Source of the DNA: Palsa-506 sp963709075
GTDB lineage: Bacteria; Actinomycetota; Actinomycetes; Streptosporangiales; Streptosporangiaceae
Length of the DNA stretch: 64,000 bases
Direction: 5' to 3'
Assembly (NCBI GenBank): GCA_963709075.1
Contig: CAVPUY010000005.1
Coordinates: 1,053,647-1,117,646 of the forward strand
Shown here: one piece after another, positions 52,002 to 61,881 of the stretch
How positions within the stretch are numbered: the stretch's first letter is position 1
Layout of the letters: each line of letters opens with the position of its first letter
The notes under the pieces: generated by a model
What the model saw: the letters and a program-made list of their open reading frames with translations, nothing else
What the model was told of the DNA's origin: nothing
The model's database searches: none
Translations under genes and position numbers: made by a program

Positions 52002-54410
52002 CTATGCGTTGATGCCGTGGGCCACGTGCCCGTGGTGCGCCGATTCGTGCAGCGCCTGCTCGTCCGCTTGGGTCAGGTGCGGCTTGATGTCGAAGACGAC
52101 CTTCTTGATGACTCCGGTGAACGCGAACGGTGCCCGGTTCGCATAGCCGCGGTCGACCACGCCGCCGTTGTCGCGGCCGATGTCCATCCCCGCGTAGGCG
52201 GAGAACCGGATCGGGACGCTGTGGTCCATCCGGCCCTTGCCGATTTCGTTTCCGTTGGCGAACAGGCGGATGTCCCCGCCGGTGGCTGGTTCGGGCGCGT
52301 CAGGGTGGAATTCCAGGCGGACGTTGACCTCGCCGGTGGGCAGGGGGGTGTCGGATTTCTGCTGGTAGACCTGCACGCCCATCATCGAGTAGGTGTGCCT
52401 GAGCCTGCCGTCCTGGACGAACAGTGAGAAGCCGCCCAGGTGGTCGGCCTCGGCCACGATCACGCCCTCGGCGCCCCCGTCAGGTATCACCAGGTCGGCC
52501 GAAATGGTGTAGGAGTGGTTGTAGATCCGGGGGATCATGCCCGAGGCGATGTTCTGCACGTCCCCGTAGTAGGCGTAAGTCGTCTGGGCGGGAAGCGGCG
52601 GGAGCAGCCCGAAATAAACGCTTATGCCGCCGAGCAGCGGGAGGACCTTGTATTTCTCGGCCTCGGCCCAGAACAGGTCCTGCAGCTCCTTGACTTTCTC
52701 GGGGTGCTGCGCTGCGATGTTGTCTGCCTGGCTGAAGTCGTCAGGCAGGTAATAAAGCTCCACCGGGTCATCGTCCGGCCGCCACACTCCGGGTGCGAGC
52801 TTTCTCATCGCGTCCGGGGTGAGGTCCCACGGGATCCGCTCCACCCCCTGGGCCAGCCACCAACCGCCCTTGTACATCGCCCGGTAACCGGCGATCTCGA
52901 AGTACTGCTGGGTGTGGCGCTCCTCGCCGCCCGGGTCGGCGAAGGTGTGCAGGAAGCTGGTGCCGTGCATCGGCTCCTGGGCGGTCCCGTCGACGTGGGT
53001 GGGCTGGGGCAGGCCCGCCAGGTCGAGAATGGTCGGGCCGATGTCGATGCAGTGGGTGAACTGGCTGCGCAGCCCGCCCCGGTCCTTGATCAGCCGGGGG
53101 TAGCGGATGGCCATGCCCTGCCGGGTACCGCCCAGATGGGAGGCGACCTGCTTGCCCCACTGGAACGGGCAGTTCCCGGCCCACGCCCACGCCGCGGCGT
53201 AGTGCGGCGCGACCAGATCGGTGCCCCACACCTCCAGTCCGCCGTACAGATTGATCAGCGCGAGCTGTTGCTCGGGGGTCAATGGGATGCCGTTCTGCAT
53301 CGTGAGCTCGTTGAACGAGCCGGTGATCGCGCCCTCCATGCTGGCGCCGTTGTCGCCGTAGATGTAGATCACCAGCGTGTTGTCCAGCTCGCCCATCTCC
53401 TCGACCGCGGCGATCACCCGGCCCGCGTTCCAGTCGGTGTTCTCGCAATACCCCGCGTACACCTCCATCTGCCGTGCGTACAGGGCCTTCTGGTCCTCCG
53501 GCAGCGAATCCCAGGAGGGGAACGCCTCGTTGCGCGGGGTCAGCTTCGCATCCGCCGGGATCACACCTAGCTGCTTTTGCCGCGCGAACGTCTGTTCCCG
53601 GTAGGCGTCCCAGCCGCTGTCGAACTTCCCCTTGTACTTGGCGGCCCATTCCTCCGGCACGTGGTGCGGGGCGTGCGCGCAACCCGTGGAGAAGTACACG
53701 AACCACGGTTTGGCCTGGTCTTGGGCACGGACCGCGTGCAGCCACTCGATCGTCTTGTCGGCCATGTCGTCGGGGAAGTAGTACTTCTTGCCGTCCTTGC
53801 CTTGCGGCACCCCGATCGTCTTGTTGTTCTCGGTGATGACCGGGTCCCACTGGCCGGTCTCACCGCCCAGGAAGCCCCAGAAATAATCGAAGCCCCACCC
53901 GTTCGGCCACCGGCTGAACGGGCCCGCCGCGCCCTGCTGCCCATCGGGTGTCAGGTGCCACTTGCCGAACGCAGCCGTGCTGTAGCCGTTCATCTGTAGC
54001 ACCTTCGGGAACGGCACGCTGTCCTCCGGAACGAACGCCGTATACCCGGGGAAACCGGAGGTCAGCTCGCCGATCGAGCCGAAGCCGACCGCGTGGTGGT
54101 TGCGGCCGGTCAGCAGCGCCGCCCGGGTCGGCGAGCACAGCGCCGTCACATGGAACCGGTTGAACCGGGCACCCTCCTCAGCGACCCGGGTCATGGCGGG
54201 CGCGGCGATCGGGCCGCCGAACGTACTCGGCTGACCAAACCCAGCATCATCGACCAGCACCAGCAGCACATTCGGCGCCCCCTCAGGCGGCGCCACATGC
54301 CCCATCAAGCCCCAGTCCGGCCGTGAACCTTGCAGCGTCCGGTTCACCACACCAGCGAACTCCGGGTCCGCGATCGGCAGCCTGGTCCGGTCGATCCGGT
54401 TATCAGCCAT
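52002..54410 (-). CDS. Arylsulfatase
   Basis: 802 aa, ATG 54410 (MADNRIDRTRLPIADPEF). Alkaline-phosphatase-fold sulfatase: metal-binding VDDAGFG (Asp54/55), the formylglycine motif CSPTRAALLTGR (Cys92), KWHLTP with the catalytic Lys/His, and YGDNGASMEG. C-terminal beta domain from about residue 600 (ISADLVIPDGGAEGVIVAEAD). No signal peptide, so cytosolic. Cys needs an FGE or anaerobic maturase, not in the window. First gene of the run with the duplicated-domain protein and DyP. Confidence 0.92.
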   Translation of the reverse strand: MADNRIDRTRLPIADPEFAGVVNRTLQGSRPDWGLMGHVAPPEGAPNVLLVLVDDAGFGQPSTFGGPIAAPAMTRVAEEGARFNRFHVTALCSPTRAALLTGRNHHAVGFGSIGELTSGFPGYTAFVPEDSVPFPKVLQMNGYSTAAFGKWHLTPDGQQGAAGPFSRWPNGWGFDYFWGFLGGETGQWDPVITENNKTIGVPQGKDGKKYYFPDDMADKTIEWLHAVRAQDQAKPWFVYFSTGCAHAPHHVPEEWAAKYKGKFDSGWDAYREQTFARQKQLGVIPADAKLTPRNEAFPSWDSLPEDQKALYARQMEVYAGYCENTDWNAGRVIAAVEEMGELDNTLVIYIYGDNGASMEGAITGSFNELTMQNGIPLTPEQQLALINLYGGLEVWGTDLVAPHYAAAWAWAGNCPFQWGKQVASHLGGTRQGMAIRYPRLIKDRGGLRSQFTHCIDIGPTILDLAGLPQPTHVDGTAQEPMHGTSFLHTFADPGGEERHTQQYFEIAGYRAMYKGGWWLAQGVERIPWDLTPDAMRKLAPGVWRPDDDPVELYYLPDDFSQADNIAAQHPEKVKELQDLFWAEAEKYKVLPLLGGISVYFGLLPPLPAQTTYAYYGDVQNIASGMIPRIYNHSYTISADLVIPDGGAEGVIVAEADHLGGFSLFVQDGRLRHTYSMMGVQVYQQKSDTPLPTGEVNVRLEFHPDAPEPATGGDIRLFANGNEIGKGRMDHSVPIRFSAYAGMDIGRDNGGVVDRGYANRAPFAFTGVIKKVVFDIKPHLTQADEQALHESAHHGHVAHGINA

Positions 54411-54806
54411 GGCGCACCTGCTATCTCTTACGTCTGCCTCGGCCAAGCGCCCGCGCGCGACCCAGCCCCCGAAACATATTGCGCAGGCCTGGCCCGGGCA
54501 TCACCCGTTCGGAGTAACTCACGACCCTTACTCCCAACAATCACGGCGTGCCCGAAGAACTGCTGACAGAACACCCCGGCCCTGGACACATGGTCATGGC
54601 GCCCGCCCACACCTGGCCAGTTTGGGCTGCAGTTCACCACCGTGGGGCGCCGTCCAGGTAGACCGGTCAAAAGCATTGGTCCAGCATGAACCGATCCGAA
54701 CGGCCGCGACCTGATCTGCTAATGCGGCGCGCGAGCGGGGCGTGGAAGGCAGAGGTTACCCGGTACAGGTGAGCCGCTGCCCGCGGCGGGGCGGGAAAAT
54801 GGCCCG
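54411..54806. other. Divergent intergenic region, no gene
   Basis: Promoter region between the sulfatase run and the chloride-channel operon. No additional gene or repeat recognised. Confidence 0.5.
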
Positions 54807-56201
54807 GTGGCGATGCCAGCGGACCGCCCGGCCCCGGCCTCACCGGACGTACCGGGCCCACCTGACCCCATGGCCCTGCTGCGCAGCCGCAGTTACCTGC
54901 GGCTGCTGGTCCTGGCCGCGATCCTCGGCGTGCCGATCTCCGCGGTCGCCTACGGCTTCCTGGCCCTCGTCAGCTACCTGCAGAAGGAGATCTTCACCCA
55001 CCTTCCGCACGGGCTCGGTTACAGCACCGAGCCGGTGTGGTGGCCGCTGCCGGTGCTGGCGGTGGGCGGTGTCCTGGCCGGCTTCGCGATCCGGTACCTG
55101 CCGGGGAGGGGCGGGCCCTCACCGGCCCCCGCTTTCGCCCTGCATGCCCCGCCGGCCCCGATCCAGCTTCCCGGCCTCATCCTGGCGGCGCTGGCGACGC
55201 TGGTCTTCGGCGCCGTGCTCGGCCCGGAGATGCCGCTGATCGCGCTCGGCGGCGGGCTGGCCGTCCTGGCCACCCGGCTGTCCCGGCGGCCGGTGCCGGA
55301 CCAGGCGGCCAGGGTGCTGGGTGCCACCGGCAGTTTCGCGGCCGTTAGCACGCTGCTCGGATCGCCCCTCACGGGCGCGTTCCTGCTGATGGAGGCGTCT
55401 GGGCTGGGCGGGCCGCTGCTGGGGCTGGTGCTGGTGCCGGGCCTGCTGGCGTCGGGAATCGGCGCGCTGATCTTCATCGGGCTGGACAGCCTGACCGGGC
55501 TGGGTACCTTCTCGCTGGCCATCCCCAGCCTGCCCCATTTCGCCCATCCCGACCTGGCCGAGTTCGGCTGGGCGGTCGCGATCGGGCTGGCCGCCGCCCT
55601 GATCGGCCCGGCCATCCGGCGGCTGGCACTGTCCCTGCAAACGTATATAGACAAGTGGACCATGCTCGCCGTACCGCTGGCTGGGATGGTAATCGCCGTG
55701 CTCGCGATCATCTACGCCGAGGCGACCGGCAAGCCAACGTCCGACGTGCTGTTCTCCGGGCAGGATGCCCTCAGCCCGCTGATCCACAACGCCGCCAGCT
55801 ACACGGTGGGCGCACTGCTACTGCTGATGGTGTGCAAGGGGCTCGCCTATGGCGTGTCGCTGAGCAGCTTCCGGGGCGGGCCAATCTTCCCGGCCATGTT
55901 CATCGGCGCGGCGGGCGGCATCGCGCTGTCCCACCTGCCCGGGCTGCCGCTGGTACCAGCGGTCGCGATGGGCATCGGCGCGATGACGGTGGTGATGCTG
56001 ACCCTTCCGCTGACCTCGGTCCTGCTGGCCACCCTTCTGCTCGCCTCCGACGGCCTCGCCGTTATGCCGGTGGTGATTGTGGCCGTGGTCGTGGCCTACG
56101 TGGCCGCGGCAAGGATCACACCGGCGGAGACCACCGGATCGGCAGCCCGGGAGCGGCCGGCCGCGACCGCGGGGTCAGACAGTAATGTGGCGTCTCGATG
56201 A
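54807..56201 (+). CDS. ClC-family chloride channel/antiporter
   Basis: 464 aa, GTG 54807 or ATG 54813. About 10-12 TM. Filter loops in order: GPEMPLIALGGG (GxExP, the Glu gate), SLLTG-like TLLGSPLTGAF, and GGPIFPAMFIGA (GxFxP). A Tyr in the last TM segment matches the central anion site region. Overlaps marC by 4 bp. Confidence 0.85.
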   Translation: MAMPADRPAPASPDVPGPPDPMALLRSRSYLRLLVLAAILGVPISAVAYGFLALVSYLQKEIFTHLPHGLGYSTEPVWWPLPVLAVGGVLAGFAIRYLPGRGGPSPAPAFALHAPPAPIQLPGLILAALATLVFGAVLGPEMPLIALGGGLAVLATRLSRRPVPDQAARVLGATGSFAAVSTLLGSPLTGAFLLMEASGLGGPLLGLVLVPGLLASGIGALIFIGLDSLTGLGTFSLAIPSLPHFAHPDLAEFGWAVAIGLAAALIGPAIRRLALSLQTYIDKWTMLAVPLAGMVIAVLAIIYAEATGKPTSDVLFSGQDALSPLIHNAASYTVGALLLLMVCKGLAYGVSLSSFRGGPIFPAMFIGAAGGIALSHLPGLPLVPAVAMGIGAMTVVMLTLPLTSVLLATLLLASDGLAVMPVVIVAVVVAYVAAARITPAETTGSAARERPAATAGSDSNVASR

Positions 56202-56839
56202 TGGACGAGACATCGATCACCGCGGCGGGTGTGATCGACACCTTCCTGGTGCTGCTGATCGGCATCGGGCCCAAGCTGGCACTTGTCCCGTTCGTGGAGA
56301 TCACCGCTTCCCTTGACGCGGCGACTAAGCGGCGGGTGCAGCGCCAGATGATGGTCACCGCGGCGTCGGTGGCCCTGATACTCATGGTGCTTGGCGAGCT
56401 GTTGCGCGCGCTGCTGCACTTCACGGTCGGATCCTTGTCGATCGCGGGTGGCGTGATCTTGTTCGTGCTGGCGGTGTGGATGGTGCTCGGGCCGTCTGGA
56501 AACGGCCACCTCACCGCTGGGAAAGAACCGATGCAGCTCGCGCGATTCCCGCTGGCCGTGCCCTACCTGCTCAATCCGGTGGGCATCGTCGGCCTGATGA
56601 CGATCTCCGCCGAGGCCGACTCGGTCAGTGTTTTCGCCGTGGCGATCGCCATCCTCGCGGTTGTCTTGCTGATCGACGTGGCGGTGTTCCGCTGGGCGAA
56701 CCGGGTCAGTGCCAAGCTCGACGAAAGCCGCATGCTGGTCACCGAGAAGGTCTTCGGCTTCCTGATCGCCGCTATCGGTGTCCAGCTTGTCCTCGACGGC
56801 CTGGCCTCGGTCGGGGTCATCGCGCCGGTCCCGCACTGA
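56198..56839 (+). CDS. MarC-family integral membrane protein
   Basis: 213 aa, six TM helices, starts in the overlap ATGA with the ClC gene. Motifs of the family: FVEITASLDAATKRRVQRQMM, FPLAVPYLLNPVGIVGLMTI, and EKVFGFLIAAIGVQLVLDGL. Function of MarC proteins is unsettled. Confidence 0.8.
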   Translation: MMDETSITAAGVIDTFLVLLIGIGPKLALVPFVEITASLDAATKRRVQRQMMVTAASVALILMVLGELLRALLHFTVGSLSIAGGVILFVLAVWMVLGPSGNGHLTAGKEPMQLARFPLAVPYLLNPVGIVGLMTISAEADSVSVFAVAIAILAVVLLIDVAVFRWANRVSAKLDESRMLVTEKVFGFLIAAIGVQLVLDGLASVGVIAPVPH

Positions 56840-57058
56840 ACCGCGCAGGCCGCCGCTAGCTACCTCGGACCCCGGAATGAGCCGCCACCGATAGCCAGAA
56901 AGCCTCAGGCCGCTACCTGGCTCCGAGCTACATGCCATTCGGGTACCACCGCGAGGGCGCCTCCGGCCGTGAGACCGCCTGGCTGTGTTCAGATGGCTCA
57001 GCTGGTTCGGCCGATCTGGGAGCCGGGCGCAGATGTTGCTGGTAGCCGTCCTGGTGGG

Positions 57059-57754
57059 TCAGCTCAGACGTATCAGGCCGCTGATGGCCAGGTAGGCGCC
57101 CAGGATCACGGCGGTGTAGGCCATGAGCTGGCGGGCGTGGCCGAGCAGCCAGTCCTGGGCCTTCTTCAGCGCCGCCTTGGTGGCCTCGGGCCGCAGTTCC
57201 AGGAACGCGAACGGGATGATGATCAGCGAGAACTCGATGAGGACGAACAGGACGACGCCGACGACCTGGTTGGCGGCGGAGGATTTGCTGGTGACCAGGA
57301 TGTGCAGCCCGGTGAGGTAGCTGGCGCCCGGGATGCCGCACAGCGCGCCGACGAGCATGGCCAGCCCGAGGCGGGGCTCGGCCAGCACCCGCTGCGCCCA
57401 GCCGTCCTTCTTTTCCTTCTCCTCCGGCTTCTGCGGGACCGCATCCCCCGCCGGGACGGGTGCCTTGCGCTGGCCGTGCAGGCGGCCGGTGGCGACCAGC
57501 GCGCCGGTGGCGAGCAGGAGCAGGCCGATGGCCAGGTCGACGCCCGCGCTCACCGTCTTCTGGGAGCTGATGGCGTCGGCGTGGAAGGCCAGCACGTCCA
57601 GCAGGCCGATGGTCAGGGCCACGGTCAGGCCGCCGAGCAGGACGCACAAGAACATCGCCCGCGGCCGCCGGTTCTCGATCAGCAGCAGGTCGATGGCCAG
57701 CAGCTTGGGGTTCAGCGCCGCGGTGAACGCGAGCGCGAAGAACTGGGCGTTCAT
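57059..57754 (-). CDS. GAP-family (Sap, sulfolipid-addressing-like) membrane protein
   Basis: 231 aa, six TM helices. Start MNAQFFALAFTAALNPKLLAIDLLLIENRRP matches the family N-terminus; a charged loop (PVPAGDAVPQKPEEKEKKDG) separates the two TM triplets. Related to LysE-like exporters; the mycobacterial members help transfer glycolipids. Substrate unknown here. Confidence 0.78.
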   Translation of the reverse strand: MNAQFFALAFTAALNPKLLAIDLLLIENRRPRAMFLCVLLGGLTVALTIGLLDVLAFHADAISSQKTVSAGVDLAIGLLLLATGALVATGRLHGQRKAPVPAGDAVPQKPEEKEKKDGWAQRVLAEPRLGLAMLVGALCGIPGASYLTGLHILVTSKSSAANQVVGVVLFVLIEFSLIIIPFAFLELRPEATKAALKKAQDWLLGHARQLMAYTAVILGAYLAISGLIRLS

Positions 57755-58312
57755 CGCCGGTTAGCCAGCATCCGTCGCGCGTCGCACGTGGGCGGCGTGC
57801 ACGATTCGGGCTGGCTGGCGCCGCAGAACCACCGCCCAGCCATGTCTGGGCTGATCACGGGTCGCCAAGCCTCCCTCCTTTGCACTGGGTACCTCCCTGA
57901 GTTGCACCGCACGCGGGGCCGTTCACCCTGCCCGGGTACGGAACTTGCTGGTCAAGCCGAACACTGGCCACAGCACGCCGCATCACCTCGATGGGGTAAG
58001 GTTCCGGTTTCTCCAAGAGGGCGTGGAGATGTTGAGATGACCGGCTGGGGCTGCCAGAGATCGCCGGGTTCTTCCAGCCGCTGCGATGTCGCACCCGAGC
58101 GCGGTCGCCACATCGGGAGCGGCGGCGACGACCCACCCAGCCCGGCTGCGGGCGCGATCGCCAGCGGCGCGTCCAGGTGATCTGAGGTCATTTACTTTAT
58201 CCATTCTGGGTGATGCCGATGATCCACTCAATAGAGGAATGCTGAGCCTACGTGAGGCGCCGGAGTCGTCGGCTGTCCCTACCGGCAACTCCCTGGCGTG
58301 AAGGAGGAGTAA
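57755..58312. other. Intergenic region with a decayed gene fragment
   Basis: Between the GAP-family gene and the SHOCT protein. Apart from the CMD fragment at 58075-58190, no coding signal. Confidence 0.45.
58075..58190 (-). pseudogene. CMD-family protein C-terminal fragment
   Basis: In the minus direction pieces read LAIAPAAGLG and VVAAAPDVATALGCDIAAA in different frames, matching the C-terminus of the intact CMD gene at 61882-62316 (LLAIAPVTGLGRVVSAAPDVATALGYDIAAA). Only this end remains and it is frameshifted; inverted relative to the intact copy. Confidence 0.65.
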
Positions 58313-58723
58313 ATGTCGCTGGCCGATTCGTCGTCCTATCCTCTGCTGAACCTTTTCTGGTCGATGTTCATTTTCTTTCTATGGGTCATCTGGATCTGGA
58401 TCCTGATCTGGATCTTCATCGACATCTTCCGCAGTCGTGACCTATCCGGCTGGGCCAAGGCGCTGTGGTTCTTGTTCGTGCTGTTCATCCCGCTCATCGG
58501 CGTACTGGTGTATCTGATTGCCCGCGGCGGCTCGATGCACGAGCGGGCTACGCAGCAGGCTCAGCAAGAGGACGCGGAGTTCCGCAGCTACGTCCAGCAG
58601 GCCGCGGCGAGCTCACCGGCCAGCGCAGCGGACCAGCTGGCGAAGCTGGCTGACCTACGTGATCGGGGAGTTATCTCCGCTGAGGACTTCGAGCGCGAGA
58701 AGGCCAAGGTCCTGGCAGCCTGA
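58313..58723 (+). CDS. PLD-nuclease-N-like membrane protein with SHOCT domain
   Basis: 136 aa, ATG 58313 after GGAGGAG with ideal spacing. Two TM helices with aromatic residues (MFIFFLWVIWIWILIWIFIDIF; ALWFLFVLFIPLIGVLVYLIARGGSM, PLDc_N type), then a linker and a C-terminal SHOCT helix pair (DQLAKLADLRDRGVISAEDFEREKAKVLA). Common small actinobacterial envelope protein; role unknown. Confidence 0.8.
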   Translation: MSLADSSSYPLLNLFWSMFIFFLWVIWIWILIWIFIDIFRSRDLSGWAKALWFLFVLFIPLIGVLVYLIARGGSMHERATQQAQQEDAEFRSYVQQAAASSPASAADQLAKLADLRDRGVISAEDFEREKAKVLAA

Positions 58724-58865
58724 CCCGGCGATGTTAGCCCGGAGCGGCTGCTCGGGGCGGCGTTCCAGCCGCTGGTGTCGCTGGCGGTGGCCGTCATCCT
58801 GTACGACGCGGGTCGGGCTCGGGCTGGAGCTGGCCAAGCTGCGCGCGCGCCGCGGCTGGGTGGGA

Positions 58866-61568
58866 TCAGATCAGCTCGAGCTGCCGGGCCCGGCGGACCG
58901 CCTCACCGCGGTGGGTGGCCGCCAGCTTGCGGTAGATGCTCTTGAGATGCGCCTTGACCGTGTTGATGGAAATGTACATCTCGCTGGCGATCTCGGCGGT
59001 GTTCAGCATGCCTGACACGTGGCGCAGCACCTCCCGCTCGCGTTCGGTGAGCGGCTCGACCGCCAGGACCGTGTCTTTGACGGAGGCCCCTGGCGCGGCC
59101 CGGGGCTGATCGTGGCACGGGACCGATGCGAACAGTTGCTGGTGGATGCGGGCCAGTTCAGCGTCGCGCCGCAGGACCGGCCCGATCCAGCCACGCTCGA
59201 TGACGAACGGCAGTTTCAGCTGCTCCCGTTCGGCCAGCCGCAGCGCGCACGCGAGCGATCGGCGCCCCCGCGCGCCGTCACCGCTGTCGTAGCTGAGCCG
59301 GGCCTCGGCCAGCGCCGCTTGCATGCGCACTCGGTCGGGCTCCCCGCTGCGGGCGCTCAGCGCGGGTGCGAGCGCGCGCCTTGCGTTGTTGTCATTCCCC
59401 GCCGCCAGCCATGCATGCGCGAGTACGACTGCCGCCTCCGGCGAGCTGTCGCGCCCGGCCTGCTCGGCCGCGGCGACTGCGGCCCCGATGTCGCCCGCCG
59501 CCGCGTATGCCCGTGCCTGGAGCAGGGTCAGTCGTTGGTCGAGCCACGCGGGGACAGCCCACCCGGACCGTGCCCTCGTTATCATCTGCGCGGCCGCTTC
59601 GCCGTGTCCCTCGGCTAGTCCACCGCAGGCCGCCAACAGGAAGGCCACCGCCCCGATCAGCTTGTCCGGGCTGGCGGCCAGGGCGGCGTCCAGCTGCCTG
59701 AGCCTGCTGCGCGCCTCACGCAGCTCACCCCGTTCCACGTACACCCAGGCGAGAGCGGCGAGCGCCGGAGGGTCCGGGTGCGGGGCAGAGGGTCGCTGCT
59801 CGTCGACGGCCAGGGCCGCCGTCGCTTGGCCGACCAGTTTTGCGGCGCGGCGGAGCCGGCCGCGCAGGGCCTCTACGAGCGCGAGATGCCCGAGGCAGCC
59901 CGCCCGTTCGTACTCCCCGCCCGATGCGGCCGCGGCAGCCACGCCGGAATCGAGGATGCGGACCGCCTCGTCCAGATGACCCGACCACAGCGCGACGGCC
60001 CCGCGGCCGGACAGCACGCGCGCCCGGAGGTGCCGGCGCTGGGCCAGCTCGTCCGGCATCCTGCCGATCAGCGCCTCCGCCTGGGAGACGGCTGTCTCCG
60101 CCGCCGAGAGGTCCCCGGTGCGGCGGGCGGCGGCGAGGCGGATCGTCGCGGCGGCGAGCCGGGCCGCGGCCTCCTGGCCGGAAGGAAGGCGCTCAAACAT
60201 GCCTTCCGCGGCCTCCACCGCGGCGGCGCAGGACTCAGGCCGGCCAGTGGCCAGTGCGGCCGCAGCGGCGGCCAGGTAAGGCTGCGGCCCGGTCCAGGCA
60301 CCGCCGTTTGGCATGTGCGCGAACTCGCGGGCCAGGCACTGGCCGTCCCGCGGCTCGATGATCTCGCTGATCGCCAGCCCGTCGACGACCAGGCTGGCGG
60401 CGAGCTGCCAGTCGCCAGCCTGCGTGGCGTGCCGCACCGCGTCGGTGAGCGGGCCGTTCCGCCCATACCACCGGGCCGCCCGCCGGTGCAAAGCGGCTAC
60501 CCGGTCCGGATACTCGCGCCTCAGTTTGAGCCGGAGCACCTCGGCGAACAGCGTGTGATAGCGGTACCACCCGCACCCGATCGGCTGGACAAACGCGTTC
60601 GTCCGCGCCACGGACGCCAGGATCCGGCCGGCCTGCTCGCTGCCGCTCAGCTCACTGGCGGCTTCGGCGTTGACCCGCTCCAGGATGGACGTGCTCAGCA
60701 GCAAATCCCTGACCTCCGGCGGCACGGTGCTGAGAACCTCGTCCACCAGGTAGCCGGTCAGGGCGCTGTCATCGGTGATGAGCTCCGTGACGAACTGGCC
60801 GGGGCGGGGGTGGGCGCCCAGGGAGATCGCGGCCAGGCGAAGGCCGGCTGCCCAGCCTTCCGTCCGCCGGGTGAGGCGCTCCAGTGAGTCCGCCGACAGC
60901 ATGCTGCCATGCTGGGCCAGGAGCAGGCCGGCCTCGACGACGGTGAAGGCCAGGTCGCTGGCTCGGATCTCGGCCAGCTCGCTGGCCAGCCGATAGCGGT
61001 GCAGCGGCAGCAGCGGATCGGCCCGTGAAGAGACAACCAGGCGCAGGCAGGGCCCCACGTTCCGCAGGACGAAGTCGAGCTCGCTGTGGACCGCCGGGTC
61101 GGTCAGCAGATGGAAGTCGTCGATGACCAGCGTGACCGGCGGGTCCTGGGCCGCTAGCGCGGAGGCGAGCCGCAGCAAGAACGCGTGATCTGCCGCCCGC
61201 CCCCATGCGGCGGCTGATACCGCCTGTGGAGCGGCAACTCCGGACCGGTCAAGGGCCGCGACGGCATAGGACCAGAAGACTCCCGGCCGGTTGTCGTAGT
61301 CATCCAGCGAAACCCAGGCGATCGGCCCCGGTTCCGCCGCTGCCCACAGCGCCAGGGCCACCGTCTTGCCCGCGCCGGGTGGGCCGGTGAGGACGGTCAG
61401 CGGGCACCACCGCGCACCCTCGGCGATCAGCTTGGTGACCCGCGGGCGCGGCACCGCCCAGCCCGGCACGACGGGTGCCGTGATCTTCGATGCCAGAATC
61501 GGGACATCAGCCGGTAGGGCCGGCGGTCTGGCGGGGATCGCCACCTGTTCGCCAACATCGGCCGCCAT
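58866..61568 (-). CDS. Large LuxR-family regulator, MalT-like (LAL type)
   Basis: 900 aa, ATG 61568 with GGGAGG upstream. N-terminal NTPase: Walker A TGPPGAGKTVALALW (residues 60-75), Walker B VTLVIDDFHLL; middle tetratricopeptide-like helices; C-terminal LuxR HTH LTEREREVLRHVSGMLNTAEIASEMYISINTVKAHLKSIYRKL. An ATP-dependent sensor-regulator; the ligand and targets are not predictable, but flanking genes are candidates. Confidence 0.9.
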   Translation of the reverse strand: MAADVGEQVAIPARPPALPADVPILASKITAPVVPGWAVPRPRVTKLIAEGARWCPLTVLTGPPGAGKTVALALWAAAEPGPIAWVSLDDYDNRPGVFWSYAVAALDRSGVAAPQAVSAAAWGRAADHAFLLRLASALAAQDPPVTLVIDDFHLLTDPAVHSELDFVLRNVGPCLRLVVSSRADPLLPLHRYRLASELAEIRASDLAFTVVEAGLLLAQHGSMLSADSLERLTRRTEGWAAGLRLAAISLGAHPRPGQFVTELITDDSALTGYLVDEVLSTVPPEVRDLLLSTSILERVNAEAASELSGSEQAGRILASVARTNAFVQPIGCGWYRYHTLFAEVLRLKLRREYPDRVAALHRRAARWYGRNGPLTDAVRHATQAGDWQLAASLVVDGLAISEIIEPRDGQCLAREFAHMPNGGAWTGPQPYLAAAAAALATGRPESCAAAVEAAEGMFERLPSGQEAAARLAAATIRLAAARRTGDLSAAETAVSQAEALIGRMPDELAQRRHLRARVLSGRGAVALWSGHLDEAVRILDSGVAAAAASGGEYERAGCLGHLALVEALRGRLRRAAKLVGQATAALAVDEQRPSAPHPDPPALAALAWVYVERGELREARSRLRQLDAALAASPDKLIGAVAFLLAACGGLAEGHGEAAAQMITRARSGWAVPAWLDQRLTLLQARAYAAAGDIGAAVAAAEQAGRDSSPEAAVVLAHAWLAAGNDNNARRALAPALSARSGEPDRVRMQAALAEARLSYDSGDGARGRRSLACALRLAEREQLKLPFVIERGWIGPVLRRDAELARIHQQLFASVPCHDQPRAAPGASVKDTVLAVEPLTEREREVLRHVSGMLNTAEIASEMYISINTVKAHLKSIYRKLAATHRGEAVRRARQLELI

Positions 61569-61881
61569 CGGGACCTGCCTCCCTTCCGCCAGCGGCCTGA
61601 TGGCCGCTCGGCATGTGAGACCACACGTCGCGATACCGGCGGGCCGCCGTGCAGGGCGTCTCGCCCTCGCTCACCACTACACGCCAGCCGGTTGGGGCTG
61701 GGCATCATGCCGTTGGTATGAAGCCTGGGCTCTAGGCTGCTCAGGCCCGTGCGACCTGGGCAGGTCCCTACCGGGCGCCCGGCCGGGGCTGGTGCTGCGG
61801 GCGCGACTGCCTCGCCGCGCGACCCCTGCCGCACCTGGCCGTGCAGTCCGTGGAGCTGGGCTGCTGGCGGGATGACGAGCG
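61569..61881. other. Intergenic region, no gene
   Basis: Promoter region of the LuxR gene and leader of the CMD-family gene; nothing else recognised. Confidence 0.5.
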
